Made by a program: the position numbers and the translations under genes. Positions 43,947 to 52,953 of a stretch of 64,000 nt of DNA are shown piece after piece. The notes below the pieces were generated by a model. The model searched no databases and had not been told where the DNA came from. It worked only from the letters and a program-made list of their open reading frames with translations. This DNA is from Thiomicrorhabdus sp965603495 (GTDB lineage Bacteria; Pseudomonadota; Gammaproteobacteria; Thiomicrospirales; Thiomicrospiraceae), in assembly GCA_965603495.1 (NCBI GenBank), contig CBFDDF010000005.1:135982-199981 (forward strand), given 5' to 3'. Numbering within the stretch: position 1 is the stretch's first letter; every line of letters begins with the position of its first letter.

Positions 43947-44936
43947 GCTTTTCTCTTTTAATTTTATCTGAGAGACATCATGAATAGAAGACAGAAAAAG
44001 CGGACGAGAGGTGCTGTTCAATAGATCTGAAAAGAGTTGTTTAGGCAAGTTGTTAGACAAGAATAGGAAGTTTGTTTTTTCGAGCGTTTCTGTGAACTCT
44101 GGGGGTTTCTGTCCAGAGTTCGATGCAACGCATCTTTTGCAATTGCCTCTGTGGGCAGGTCAAGCGCCGTATTACGCTTCACGAATATCGTTCTATCTTT
44201 GTGTAACAGTGGTATCGAGCAAATGCATGATTTTGTTCTTTTTGGGCTATTTGCTCTAGCCAAGCAGACAATGTCTGTTGTTTACAATACTTTCAGTTTG
44301 ATTTAGCTCTCGTATCATTGAAGTGGCGTCTTATGACTTTATTGTTAACCTTTTCATGAGGTTAGTTAAGTACAGCGCCAGTCAATTATCTCAATAGCCT
44401 CTTTCGTATTATGTAAAAGAGAGATATTGGGGCTTTTGGTGTCTTGTATGGATGTGTGGCTCAGAAGTTTTGGTAAAACAGAATAAATTTAAGCGTCTTA
44501 GGAGGGGGCTTGTTTAAACAAAAGCGCTCCAATTTCCTATAGTTTGATAGGCCGCCGATTTCTGTCGGTATTGAAAATTCTTTCACGTTAATCGCGCTAC
44601 TTCATACGCCTTTAAGGTCAGTATGGTTTGCTGTGATCGCATCGCTTACAAATTTAAGCCACGCAAATATATCACTCATTTTCTAACTGCGCAATGACAA
44701 CCTCGCTTTCAGGCTGTAAACTGTCGCAAATTTAGTGAAATAGACCTTATATATGTAATCTTGTGGGTACTTTTGTGGATAACTTGTGGAAGTTTATTCT
44801 CAGTGTCTGATTATTAACGGGTTTTTGGGAGGGGTGTAGTGCCTATGTATTTCAATCATATTCCTAGCGTTAAGTGTCACATAAAACGCAGTTTAAAACT
44901 GTAATTAAGAATCGAATCTCAATGGATGAGTAAGCC
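43947..44936. other. Long rne-rluC divergent intergenic region
   Basis: About 990 bp without a convincing gene. The part next to rne should hold its promoter and 5' leader; in E. coli the rne leader lets RNase E control its own mRNA. I cannot see a conserved leader structure by eye. TTGTTTAAACAA (44510-44521) is a perfect palindrome. Three TTGTGG repeats at 44761-44789 are listed separately. A short frame in this region is out of the rne frame context and is rejected. Confidence 0.55.
44761..44789 (+). promoter_or_regulatory. DnaA-box-like cluster upstream of rluC
   Basis: TTGTGG occurs three times (44761, 44773, 44784) at 12- and 11-bp spacing. The middle one belongs to TGTGGATAA (44774-44782), which is the reverse complement of the consensus DnaA box TTATCCACA. 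The cluster is about 150 bp before rluC. It may bind DnaA and regulate rluC or rne. A replication origin is unlikely here. Confidence 0.4.
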
Positions 44937-45884
44937 ATGGCAAATGTAAAATTAATAGACGTCACGGAAGAGGATGCTGGGCAAAGAGTCGACAATTTTT
45001 TGATGCGTCATTTGCGTAAAGCGCCACGTACCCTTATTTATAGAATCATCCGTAAGGGTGAAGTGCGTGTCAATAAAGGTCGCGTCAAAGCTAGTACCCG
45101 TTTGAATGCAGGGGATGTGGTGCGTATACCGCCTGTCAGTGTGCCTGATAAAGTAGATATTGTTGAGTCTGATATTCCTTATGCCCAGTTACAACGTATT
45201 GAAGACAGTATCATGTATGAAGATAGCGATTTGATGGTGATTAATAAGCCATCAGGCGTTGCGGTGCATGGCGGTGGCGGCATTAATTGGGGTTTGATTG
45301 AGGTCGTGCGTGTATTGAGACCTTTGGCTAAGCGCTTGGAATTGGTGCACCGCATCGACCGAGATACCTCTGGTTGTATTTTAATTGCAAAGAAAGCCTC
45401 TATTTTAAAAGAGCTACATGCTCAAATACGTGCTGATAAATGGGATAAACGTTATCTAGCGATTGTGACCGGTCAGTGGCCCAAGCAAGTGCAAAAAGTG
45501 GATTTACCTTTGCGTAAAGATCATTTGCCAGACGGGGGCTGGAAGGTGTCGGTGGCGGATGATGGAAAAGTGGCGATTAGTTTTTTCAAAATAGAGCAAC
45601 ATCTTAAAGGTTGTGATTTGGTGTCCGTTAAGCTTAAAACGGGTAGAACACATCAGATAAGGGTGCATGCCTTGGCGCATGGTTGCCCTTTGTTGGGGGA
45701 TGATCGTTATGGTGACCATGACGTCAATAAAAAATATCGTCCAATGGGGATGAAGCGATTGGCTTTACACGCACAGTTTCTTGGTTTTACTCATCCGGGG
45801 ACGGGAGAGTGGATGTTGATGGAGGCACCTATGTATGCTGATTTTACCCAGATTATCGAAGCTTTAAGTTTATCGAAATCCTAG
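44937..45884 (+). CDS. rluC: 23S rRNA pseudouridine synthase RluC
   Basis: A 315-residue pseudouridine synthase with an N-terminal S4 RNA-binding domain (about 15-75, NFLMRHLRKAPRTLIYRIIR) and the catalytic block ELVHRIDRDTSGCILIAKKA (about 137-156; Asp of RIDRDTSG is the nucleophile). KTGRTHQIRVHALAHGCPLL is the second signature. It modifies U955, U2504 and U2580 in E. coli 23S rRNA. Its place divergent from rne matches E. coli. ATG 44937 is the normal start. Confidence 0.92.
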   Translation: MANVKLIDVTEEDAGQRVDNFLMRHLRKAPRTLIYRIIRKGEVRVNKGRVKASTRLNAGDVVRIPPVSVPDKVDIVESDIPYAQLQRIEDSIMYEDSDLMVINKPSGVAVHGGGGINWGLIEVVRVLRPLAKRLELVHRIDRDTSGCILIAKKASILKELHAQIRADKWDKRYLAIVTGQWPKQVQKVDLPLRKDHLPDGGWKVSVADDGKVAISFFKIEQHLKGCDLVSVKLKTGRTHQIRVHALAHGCPLLGDDRYGDHDVNKKYRPMGMKRLALHAQFLGFTHPGTGEWMLMEAPMYADFTQIIEALSLSKS

Positions 45885-45965
45885 TATTTAGAATTTTTCT
45901 TAGATCGTCCTGAAGGGGATTAAAGCAATAGTAAAGCAGTACCGCAGAATATAGGGGTGAAGAAC

Positions 45966-46625
45966 GTGGTAAAGAAATATAAAGCAGTAATTTTTGATTG
46001 GGATGGCACTTTGATGAATTCTGAGGCGCGTATTGTGGACTCGATTCAAACGGCGGCAAAAGAGTGTGGTTTCCCTGTGTTATCTGATTATGAGTCCAAG
46101 CAGATTATTGGTTTGAGTTTAGAGATGGCTATTTTGGGCTTGTATCCTGAAGCGGAGCAATCTCAAGTGGTTGCGATGGCAGAAGCTTATACTCAGTATT
46201 TCTTAGAAGACTGCAGTGTGCCAATGGAGGCTTTTGATGGTGCAGAGTCTTTATTGTTTAACCTGAATCAGCATGGTCTTAAGTTAGCGATTGCCACCGG
46301 TAAGAGTCGTAAAGGTTTGAATCAGGTGTTGAGTGAGTGTGGGTTTGGTGTCTATTTTGATATGACGCGTACCCCTGTTGAGTCAGCTTCTAAGCCTAAC
46401 CCATTGATGTTGGAGCAAATTCTTGCCGAGTTTGGTCTTACCGTTGATGAAGCGGTGATGATTGGTGATACGACATTTGATATGGAGATGGCACAAAATA
46501 TCGGTATGGATCGCATTGCATTAAGTCACGGCGTGCATCAGATGGAAGTGTTGGCTGAATATAATCCGGTTGCGCAGTTAGATTCATTGCAGGAGTTGAA
46601 TATCTGGCTGATGCAGAACATTTAG
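45966..46625 (+). CDS. HAD-family phosphatase (Gph-like)
   Basis: A HAD hydrolase of about 219 residues. Motif I is VIFDWDGTLMNSE (nucleophile Asp and the second Asp two residues later), motif II is the IATGKSRKG Thr region and motif III/IV ends in MIGDTTFDMEMA. Such enzymes dephosphorylate phosphoglycolate or similar. I prefer GTG 45966, because AGGGG at 45954-45957 lies where its ribosome site should be; GTG 45957 would overlap that site. It follows rluC, as in several gammaproteobacteria, and ends in the palindromic terminator at 46656-46677. Confidence 0.85.
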   Translation: MVKKYKAVIFDWDGTLMNSEARIVDSIQTAAKECGFPVLSDYESKQIIGLSLEMAILGLYPEAEQSQVVAMAEAYTQYFLEDCSVPMEAFDGAESLLFNLNQHGLKLAIATGKSRKGLNQVLSECGFGVYFDMTRTPVESASKPNPLMLEQILAEFGLTVDEAVMIGDTTFDMEMAQNIGMDRIALSHGVHQMEVLAEYNPVAQLDSLQELNIWLMQNI

Positions 46626-46655
46626 CGCTCGAGAAATGCGCTTTTATTTGAATAG

Positions 46656-46677
46656 CCACCAGGCCTGGTGGTTTTTT
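46656..46677 (+). terminator. Terminator built from a CCAGGCCTGG palindrome
   Basis: CCACCAGGCCTGGTGG at 46656-46671 is a perfect 16-nt palindrome followed directly by TTTTTT. It lies 31 bp after the HAD gene and can form a short hairpin with a U tail. This is a member of the repeat family described in the findings. Confidence 0.6.
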
Positions 46678-46740
46678 ATTGGGTGTTAGTCTTCTCGATT
46701 ACGCTATAAGGGCTAGGGGGTCCGCTTATTGGCTTTGTCC

Positions 46741-47334
46741 TTATCTGCTAGGCTGCAAAGGCAGTGGGTAGCCCATTTGGTAAAAAATTTCGGTCAGTTC
46801 AATCAAGGGTAAGCCGATTAAAGCATTAGGATCGTTGCTTTCAATGCGCTTAAAGAGTGTGATGCCTAATCCTTCAGATTTGAAACTACCTGCACAGTTT
46901 AGAGGTTGTTCGATGTCTATGTAGTTACGAATAACAGTATCACTTAGGTTCCTAAAGTACACTTTGGTGATATCCATAGTTTGGTAAGTTTTTTGAGTTG
47001 CGGTGTTGATAACAACTAGGCCAGTATAGAAGGTAATGCAGTTACCACTGAAGTCTCTTAACTGTTTGATGGCATTTTCAATGCTATGAGGTTTGCCAAT
47101 CGGTAAGCCATTAAAAACTGCAGTTTGGTCTGAGGCAATAATGATGGCATTAGGAGATGTTTTTGCAATCTCCTGGGCTTTTTTTAAAGAAAGGCGGTTG
47201 ACCATTGTTTTTGGTGTTTCATCTTTAAGAGGTGTTTCATCAATGTCTGGCGCAACTTGTACAAAATCAATATGCAGTTTTTTAAGTAGTTGCTTTCTAA
47301 AGCTTGAGGTAGAACCTAAAATTACTCGGGGCAT
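46741..47334 (-). CDS. yceF: Maf-family nucleotide pyrophosphatase YceF
   Basis: A Maf/HAM1-type pyrophosphatase that hydrolyses modified nucleotides; YceF prefers m7GTP. The signature is MPRVILGSTSSFRKQLLKKL at the start, then VAPDIDETPLKDETP and IIASDQTAVFNG with the catalytic acids. I placed the start at ATG 47334, giving 197 residues like E. coli YceF (194). Upstream codons to 47409 lack similarity. It is on the opposite strand to yceD, the same relation as in E. coli. Confidence 0.9.
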   Translation of the reverse strand: MPRVILGSTSSFRKQLLKKLHIDFVQVAPDIDETPLKDETPKTMVNRLSLKKAQEIAKTSPNAIIIASDQTAVFNGLPIGKPHSIENAIKQLRDFSGNCITFYTGLVVINTATQKTYQTMDITKVYFRNLSDTVIRNYIDIEQPLNCAGSFKSEGLGITLFKRIESNDPNALIGLPLIELTEIFYQMGYPLPLQPSR

Positions 47335-47601
47335 TGTCTCTATCGTTGTTTGTGATAGATCGGCTGAAGTCACGTTTTTAATGACTGTATCTGGTTGGGT
47401 TGAATGCATAAATTAAATGGTTACCTAGTATTTTGTTTTTGAAGATAAAGCAGGCAAAATGCCACGTGATTCTTATTTATCCTCGGTTTTTCAAGGGGCA
47501 AGCTCAAATTTCAGAGTCGATGTCTATTTTACTGTGAAAAAAGCACGTTTTTTTACGTTATTTTTTGACTTAATCGAATGATGGCTGTATGATTCGCGCC
47601 T

Positions 47602-48138
47602 ATGTTTGACAAGCTACCTGAATATATCGATCCTATCAACTCGGTAAACCATGATAAACAATTCGTGGGTCGAGTCAACCAGAGCCGTTTAAAGCGCCTG
47701 GGAGAGCTGACTGTCGCCGCAGATCGGGATGTTCTGGTAGAACTGAATTTCTTTTATGATAAAGCATTAAGATTTCCTGCTTTTATTATGAAATTGGAAA
47801 CGGTACTCGATTTACAGTGTCAGCGTTCTTTAAAAACTTTTAGCTATCCCATTAAAACGGAAGTTAAAGGAATTTTTACAACGTCGCTGGCATTGGCTAA
47901 AGATTTACCGGCAGACATTGAAGTGTTTCTACGCAATGAAGACGATGCTAAGTTGTCTTCATATGAGTGGGTAGAAGATGAACTTTTATTATCGGTGCCT
48001 TTGTCACCTATTGATGAAACAAGTTCACTAGACTACGTCAATGACATTGATTCAATGGCTGCTGATGATAGCGGGGCTCAAAATTTGAGTTCCGAAAAAC
48101 CTAACCCTTTTGCAATGTTGCAAGGGTTAAAAAAATAG
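47602..48138 (+). CDS. yceD: YceD/DUF177 protein (23S rRNA accumulation factor)
   Basis: A 178-residue DUF177 protein. It has the conserved block LETVLDLQCQRSLKTFSYPI around residues 75-95 and an acidic C-terminal region, ending in NPFAMLQGLKK. It is needed for normal 23S rRNA levels in E. coli and plants, with unknown mechanism. It is directly followed by rpmF, as in most bacteria, and both then lead into the fatty-acid genes. Confidence 0.88.
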   Translation: MFDKLPEYIDPINSVNHDKQFVGRVNQSRLKRLGELTVAADRDVLVELNFFYDKALRFPAFIMKLETVLDLQCQRSLKTFSYPIKTEVKGIFTTSLALAKDLPADIEVFLRNEDDAKLSSYEWVEDELLLSVPLSPIDETSSLDYVNDIDSMAADDSGAQNLSSEKPNPFAMLQGLKK

Positions 48139-48167
48139 AATTTAAGATTATAATTTAGGAGATTGCC

Positions 48168-48344
48168 ATGGCAGTTCAAAAGAGTCGTAAAACCCCATCA
48201 AGACGCGGTATGCGTCGTTCACATGATTCACTTGATGCACCAACGTTAACGGTTGATGAAACTACGGGTGAAGTTCACCGTCGTCACCATGTGACTGCTG
48301 ATGGATATTACAAAGGCAAAAAAGTCGTTCAAGATAAGGCTTAA
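48168..48344 (+). CDS. rpmF: Ribosomal protein bL32
   Basis: A 58-residue protein from ATG 48168 to TAA 48342-48344. It begins AVQKSRKTPSRRGMRRSHDS and ends KGKKVVQDKA, the standard L32 sequence of gammaproteobacteria. AGGAG at 48157-48161 is its ribosome site. It is the 30-bp neighbour of yceD and is followed after 6 bp by plsX, so translation is closely linked. Confidence 0.97.
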   Translation: MAVQKSRKTPSRRGMRRSHDSLDAPTLTVDETTGEVHRRHHVTADGYYKGKKVVQDKA

Positions 48345-48350
48345 ATCATC

Positions 48351-49385
48351 TTGGCTATTAATATCGCCATCGATGCTATGGGCGGTGACCACGGACTTGT
48401 GGTCACTGTTCCAGCCTCAATCGATGCACTCAATAAATTTTCAGATATTCACATTATATTAGTCGGTAAAGAAGACCTAATTAATGCTGAACTTTCTAAA
48501 CATCAATACGATGCCTCAAGAGTCTCAATTCAACACGCAGAACAAGTCGTTGAAATGGATGACCTACCTTCAAAAGCGTTAAGAAACAAAAAACAATCGT
48601 CAATGCGTATCGCCTTGAATTTGGTCAAAGATGATCAGGCCCAAGCGTGTGTCAGTGCTGGAAATACTGGTGCTTTGATGGCGGTGGCTAAATTTGTTTT
48701 GAAAATGTTGCCTGATATTGATCGTCCAGCAATCTGTACGAGCATGCCGACCATGAAAGGCCATGTCCATGTTTTGGATTTGGGCGCTAATGTCGGTTGC
48801 ACGGGTGAACAGTTAGCGCAGTTTGCGATGATGGGTTCTGTGCTTGCACAAGCGGTTGATGATAACGCCTCTCCAAAAGTCGGCTTATTAAATATCGGTG
48901 AAGAAGAGATAAAGGGGCATCAACGTATAAAGGATGCGCATCAGCTGATTCGCGGTACTGATATTAATTATATTGGTTATGTTGAAGGTGATGATATCTT
49001 TAAAGGTGATGTCGATGTGGTCGCTTGTGATGGTTTTGATGGTAATGTCGCTCTGAAATCAGCTGAAGGGGTTGCTAAGATGATCTCTTTCTATCTTAAG
49101 CAATCCTTTAAAAAGAATTTGCTGACTAAGCTTGTTGCGTTAATAGCATATCCCGTCCTTAAATCGTTCAAAGATAAAGTCGATCCAGCTCAATATAATG
49201 GTGCTTCTTTATTGGGTTTACGTAAGATTGTAATCAAAAGTCACGGCGGCGCCGATCAAAATGCTTATTTTTATGCTATTGCCGAAGCTCGGTTAGAAGT
49301 CAGCAAGAATGTACCTGAACTGATTTCAACTGAAGTTTCTAAGCTTATCAAGCAACAGAATAAACTGTCTGAGTCAGAAGCATAA
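48351..49385 (+). CDS. plsX: Phosphate acyltransferase PlsX
   Basis: A 344-residue enzyme that converts acyl-ACP to acyl-phosphate for phospholipid synthesis. Typical features: NIAIDAMGGDHG at the N-terminus, ACVSAGNTGALMAVAKFVLK near 100-119 and YVEGDDIFKGDVDVVACDGF near 205-225. The frame begins with TTG 48351, which is 6 bp after rpmF; no other start nearby gives the complete N-terminus. It is the first of the lipid genes. Confidence 0.93.
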   Translation: MAINIAIDAMGGDHGLVVTVPASIDALNKFSDIHIILVGKEDLINAELSKHQYDASRVSIQHAEQVVEMDDLPSKALRNKKQSSMRIALNLVKDDQAQACVSAGNTGALMAVAKFVLKMLPDIDRPAICTSMPTMKGHVHVLDLGANVGCTGEQLAQFAMMGSVLAQAVDDNASPKVGLLNIGEEEIKGHQRIKDAHQLIRGTDINYIGYVEGDDIFKGDVDVVACDGFDGNVALKSAEGVAKMISFYLKQSFKKNLLTKLVALIAYPVLKSFKDKVDPAQYNGASLLGLRKIVIKSHGGADQNAYFYAIAEARLEVSKNVPELISTEVSKLIKQQNKLSESEA

Positions 49386-49465
49386 ATCAAGTTGAAGTTA
49401 TATCGATTGTGCTTTTAAGGCCTGGATATAACCATTTTAGTCTCTCCCTTTATGTTGAGTAGTTT

Positions 49466-50443
49466 ATGAGTCCAAAAATCTATAGTCGTATCATCGGTAC
49501 CGGTGGCTACTTACCTGAAAAAATTCTAACCAATGCTGACCTTGAAGAAATGGTTGATACCAATGATGAGTGGATCCGTGAACGCACCGGAATCCAACAG
49601 CGTCATATCGCAGCAAAGGGTCAAACCACCTGTGATTTAGCCGAGCAAGCGACTTTAAAAGCGCTTGAAATGTCGGGTATTGATGCTAATACGATTGATC
49701 TAATCATTGTTGCCACCACCACGCCAGATAAAATATTCCCAAGTACCGCTTGTTTATTGCAGGCTCGTTTAAATATTCATGGCTGTCCTGCATTTGATGT
49801 TCAGGCTGTTTGTTCTGGTTTTGTATATGGCTTGAGTGTCGCTGATCAGTTTATTAAAACAGGTATGTCGAAACGCGCTTTAGTCGTGGGTGCGGAAACC
49901 CTTTCAAGAATAACGGATTGGAGTGATCGCAATACCTGTGTCTTGTTCGGTGATGGTGCTGGTGCAGTTATTTTAGAAGCTTCTGTAGAGGAAGGTATCT
50001 TGTCTACCCATATTCATGCAGATGGACAGTATGAAGAGTTGCTACATGTGCCTTCTGGACCATCAAAGTTGCCACACACCGATACGGTGGCGGAACGCTC
50101 AATGCAGATGAAAGGCAATGAAGTCTTTAAGATGGCGGTTAATACCTTAAGCCGTATCGCAAAAGAGACGCTTGATGCGAATGGCATGCAGAAAGAAGAT
50201 ATTGATTGGTTAGTGCCGCACCAGGCAAACCTGCGAATTATCAAAGGGACCGCTAAAAAGTTAAAATTAACAGATGATCAAACAGTCATTACCGTACATA
50301 AGCATGCGAACACTTCTAGTGCGTCGGTACCGCTCGCGCTGGATGAAGCGATTCGTGATGGTCGCATTCAAAGAGGCCAGTTGTTGTTATTAGAAGCCTT
50401 TGGCGGTGGATTCACTTGGGGTTCTGCCCTTATTCGCTACTAG
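49466..50443 (+). CDS. fabH: 3-oxoacyl-ACP synthase III (KAS III)
   Basis: A 325-residue condensing enzyme that starts fatty-acid chains from acetyl-CoA and malonyl-ACP. Catalytic Cys is in QAVCSGFVYGL (about 113), His in VPHQANLRII (about 252) and Asn in HANTSSASVPLAL (about 282). The N-terminus IIGTGGYLPEKILTN is standard. All three residues are present. Confidence 0.95.
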   Translation: MSPKIYSRIIGTGGYLPEKILTNADLEEMVDTNDEWIRERTGIQQRHIAAKGQTTCDLAEQATLKALEMSGIDANTIDLIIVATTTPDKIFPSTACLLQARLNIHGCPAFDVQAVCSGFVYGLSVADQFIKTGMSKRALVVGAETLSRITDWSDRNTCVLFGDGAGAVILEASVEEGILSTHIHADGQYEELLHVPSGPSKLPHTDTVAERSMQMKGNEVFKMAVNTLSRIAKETLDANGMQKEDIDWLVPHQANLRIIKGTAKKLKLTDDQTVITVHKHANTSSASVPLALDEAIRDGRIQRGQLLLLEAFGGGFTWGSALIRY

Positions 50444-50563
50444 GCTATAAGCGCGCACGTCATTTAGACGTTTTTTAGCCAATCATATTAAACAGATTAA
50501 GTGTTTTGATTTAATTAAAATACTCGACTCAAGTCAGATATATTATTAAGTAGGAATTTAACT

Positions 50564-51487
50564 ATGTCATATGCATTCGTTTTCCCGGGTCAAGGCTCAC
50601 AATCAGTCGGTATGTTAGCGGAACTCGCCGAGTCTCATTCAGAAGTTAAAGCAGTGTTTGATGAAGCATCAGCTGTTTTAGGCTACGATTTATGGGATGT
50701 CGTACAAAACGATGCAGACGGAAAGTTGAATCAAACCGATGTGACACAGCCAGCGATGTTGGCCGCGGGTATTGCAGTTTATCGTACACTTTTGGCTCAA
50801 AAGGCGTGTACGCCTGCATTTATGGCGGGTCACTCATTAGGTGAATATACAGCACTTGTGGCCAGTGGTGTTATGACTTTAGCGCAGGGTATTGAGTTGG
50901 TTGCAGAACGTGGTCGCTTGATGCAGCAAGCCGTGCCGGCTGGACAGGGCGCTATGGCGGCGATTTTGGGGCTAGAAGACGCACAGGTTGTTGCTGTTTG
51001 TCAGCAAGTGGATGGTGTGGTTGAAGCAGTAAACTTTAATTCACCTGGCCAGGTTGTTATTGCCGGTAATAAAGACGCGGTAGAAATCGCATTGCCTCTA
51101 ATGACGGAAGCAGGCGCATCTCGTGTTGTACCTTTACCTGTCAGCGTACCATCGCATTGTTCATTGATGAAACCCGCCGCGGATAAGTTGGCTGAAAAGT
51201 TGGCAACCATGGAGTTTCAGATGCCAAGCGTACCTGTTTTACACAATGTTCAATTTTCACAAGCGAGCAGTGTTGATGAAATCAAAACGCTATTAGTTCA
51301 GCAGTTGTATCGTCCAGTGCAATGGGTTGAGACGGTGAATGCAATGAAGGCTCAAGGTGTCGAAACCTTGTATGAGCTAGGGCCTGGAAAAGTTCTAATG
51401 GGGCTTAATCGACGTATCGATCGTAAAATGGCTGTGTTGCCAGTGCTTGATCAAGCAAGCTTAGAAAAAGCTTTAATAAGCTTATAA
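50564..51487 (+). CDS. fabD: Malonyl-CoA:ACP transacylase
   Basis: A 307-residue enzyme that loads malonate on acyl carrier protein. The nucleophile Ser is in GHSLGEYTALVASG (about 92), the oxyanion Gln in FPGQGSQSVGM (about 10), and the His in VSVPSHCSLM (about 200). It lies 120 bp after fabH and uses a clear AGGA ribosome site. Confidence 0.95.
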   Translation: MSYAFVFPGQGSQSVGMLAELAESHSEVKAVFDEASAVLGYDLWDVVQNDADGKLNQTDVTQPAMLAAGIAVYRTLLAQKACTPAFMAGHSLGEYTALVASGVMTLAQGIELVAERGRLMQQAVPAGQGAMAAILGLEDAQVVAVCQQVDGVVEAVNFNSPGQVVIAGNKDAVEIALPLMTEAGASRVVPLPVSVPSHCSLMKPAADKLAEKLATMEFQMPSVPVLHNVQFSQASSVDEIKTLLVQQLYRPVQWVETVNAMKAQGVETLYELGPGKVLMGLNRRIDRKMAVLPVLDQASLEKALISL

Positions 51488-51619
51488 TCAGCAAATTTCT
51501 AAAAACCAGATTTATAAATTGATAGAATTGCTTAGATAATTTAACGTTGGATAAGATTTAGCGTTATTAAAAATTCATAATCAGCTCTATGAGACAGCAA
51601 AGACATAGGTAGGAAAATC

Positions 51620-52360
51620 ATGTTAACAGGAAAAATCGCATTTGTTACGGGTGCAAGTCGTGGGATAGGAAAAGCGATTGCTTTGGACTTAGCATCACAG
51701 GGCGCTACCGTCATCGGAACGGCTACTTCTGAATCTGGGGCTGAAAATATATCAGCTTACTTAAAAGAAGCGGGCGCTTTAGGTGCGGGTAAATGCCTGA
51801 ATGTCACAGATGCGGAGATGATTACCAGCGTATTGGCAGAAATTACTAAAGAATTTGGTGTACCAACCATCTTGGTGAATAATGCTGGAATTACACGCGA
51901 TAATCTATTGATGCGCATGAAGGACGATGAGTGGGATGATATTATTCAGACCAATTTAACGTCAGTATTTCGCATGAGTAAAGCCTGTTTACGTGGCATG
52001 ATGAAGGCTAAAGGTGGTCGTATTATCAATATCGCATCGGTTGTCGGAGTGATGGGTAATGCAGGGCAAACCAACTATGCTGCAGCGAAAGCCGGTATTA
52101 TTGGATTTAGTAAGTCTTTAGCCCGTGAAGTCGGTGCGCGTAATATTACTGTGAATACCATCGCACCTGGTTTTATTGACACTGACATGACGAAAGGTCT
52201 GCCTGAAGAACAACGTGTTGCCCTAACCGCTCAGATCCCCTTGCAGAGTCTAGGTCAGCCAGAAGACATCGCTAAGGCCGTGACGTTTTTAGCAGGAGAC
52301 GGTGGTGCTTACATCACGGGTCAGACGCTAAACGTCAATGGTGGCATGTATATGGTTTAA
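51620..52360 (+). CDS. fabG: 3-oxoacyl-ACP reductase
   Basis: A 246-residue short-chain dehydrogenase using NADPH. It has TGASRGIGKAIA at the NADP site, NNAGITRDNLLMRMK, the catalytic Ser in INIASVVGVMGN and YAAAKAG (Tyr-xxx-Lys). It ends with NVNGGMYMV, typical of FabG. A good AGGA ribosome site precedes ATG 51620. Confidence 0.96.
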   Translation: MLTGKIAFVTGASRGIGKAIALDLASQGATVIGTATSESGAENISAYLKEAGALGAGKCLNVTDAEMITSVLAEITKEFGVPTILVNNAGITRDNLLMRMKDDEWDDIIQTNLTSVFRMSKACLRGMMKAKGGRIINIASVVGVMGNAGQTNYAAAKAGIIGFSKSLAREVGARNITVNTIAPGFIDTDMTKGLPEEQRVALTAQIPLQSLGQPEDIAKAVTFLAGDGGAYITGQTLNVNGGMYMV

Positions 52361-52526
52361 ATCTGCTCAATAAATGAGTGGATCTCCCTTGTTCTAAGGC
52401 CGAATTGACGGTTCTGGGGAGAAATGCTGAAGTATTTTTTTTTAAAGCTTGAAAAATACCCGGTATAGAGCGAAAATACGTCAAAATTAATAATTCATTT
52501 AACATATAAAAAAACTGGAGAACTCC

Positions 52527-52760
52527 ATGAGCGATATTGAAGAGCGCGTAAAGAAGATTGTTGTTGAGCAATTAGGTGTAGAAGAAGATCAAGTAACAGC
52601 AGATGCATCTTTCGTAGATGATTTAGGTGCTGATTCTTTAGACACTGTTGAGCTAGTAATGGCGCTAGAAGAAGAGTTTGATTGCGAAATTCCTGATGAA
52701 GAAGCTGAAAATATTTCTACATTAGCGCAAGCAACAGCTTACGTTGAAGCGAACTTATAA
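52527..52760 (+). CDS. acpP: Acyl carrier protein
   Basis: A 77-residue acidic carrier. The phosphopantetheine Ser is in LGADSLDTVELVMALEEEF (about 38). It shows the usual four-helix length and an EFDCEIPDEEAENI block. Its own terminator follows, consistent with high, separate expression from fabF. Confidence 0.98.
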   Translation: MSDIEERVKKIVVEQLGVEEDQVTADASFVDDLGADSLDTVELVMALEEEFDCEIPDEEAENISTLAQATAYVEANL

Positions 52761-52786
52761 GTTTTAAGTTCAGTCACGTACTGTAA

Positions 52787-52817
52787 AAAAAAAGCCGTAT
52801 TAATACGGCTTTTTTTG
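52787..52817. terminator. Terminator after acpP
   Basis: AGCCGTATTAATACGGCT is a perfect 18-nt palindrome with A and T runs on both sides. It lies about 30 bp after the acpP stop and is a typical strong Rho-independent terminator. Confidence 0.93.
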
Positions 52818-52953
52818 TATTTAGAATTAAGAATGTTTTGCATAGGTTAAATGATAAGGATTATTTTGAATTTTCTCCATCGTCTTATGCAAAATGTTCT
52901 ACCCATTGTAAAATTGTCTAGCAAGAACCAAAAGAATAAAAGAGGATGTCATT

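Noticed and set aside
43947..44060. N-terminal extension of rne to 44060
   Set aside because: The extra 38 residues have no similarity to RNase E; the family start MKRMLINATQ is at 43946.
49415..49425. AAGGCCTGGA between plsX and fabH as a palindrome copy
   Set aside because: The left half lacks CC; no symmetry.
51043..51056. CACCTGGCCAGGTTG in fabD as a member of the palindrome family
   Set aside because: The core is CCTGGCCAGG, a different palindrome with the halves exchanged, and it occurs only once.
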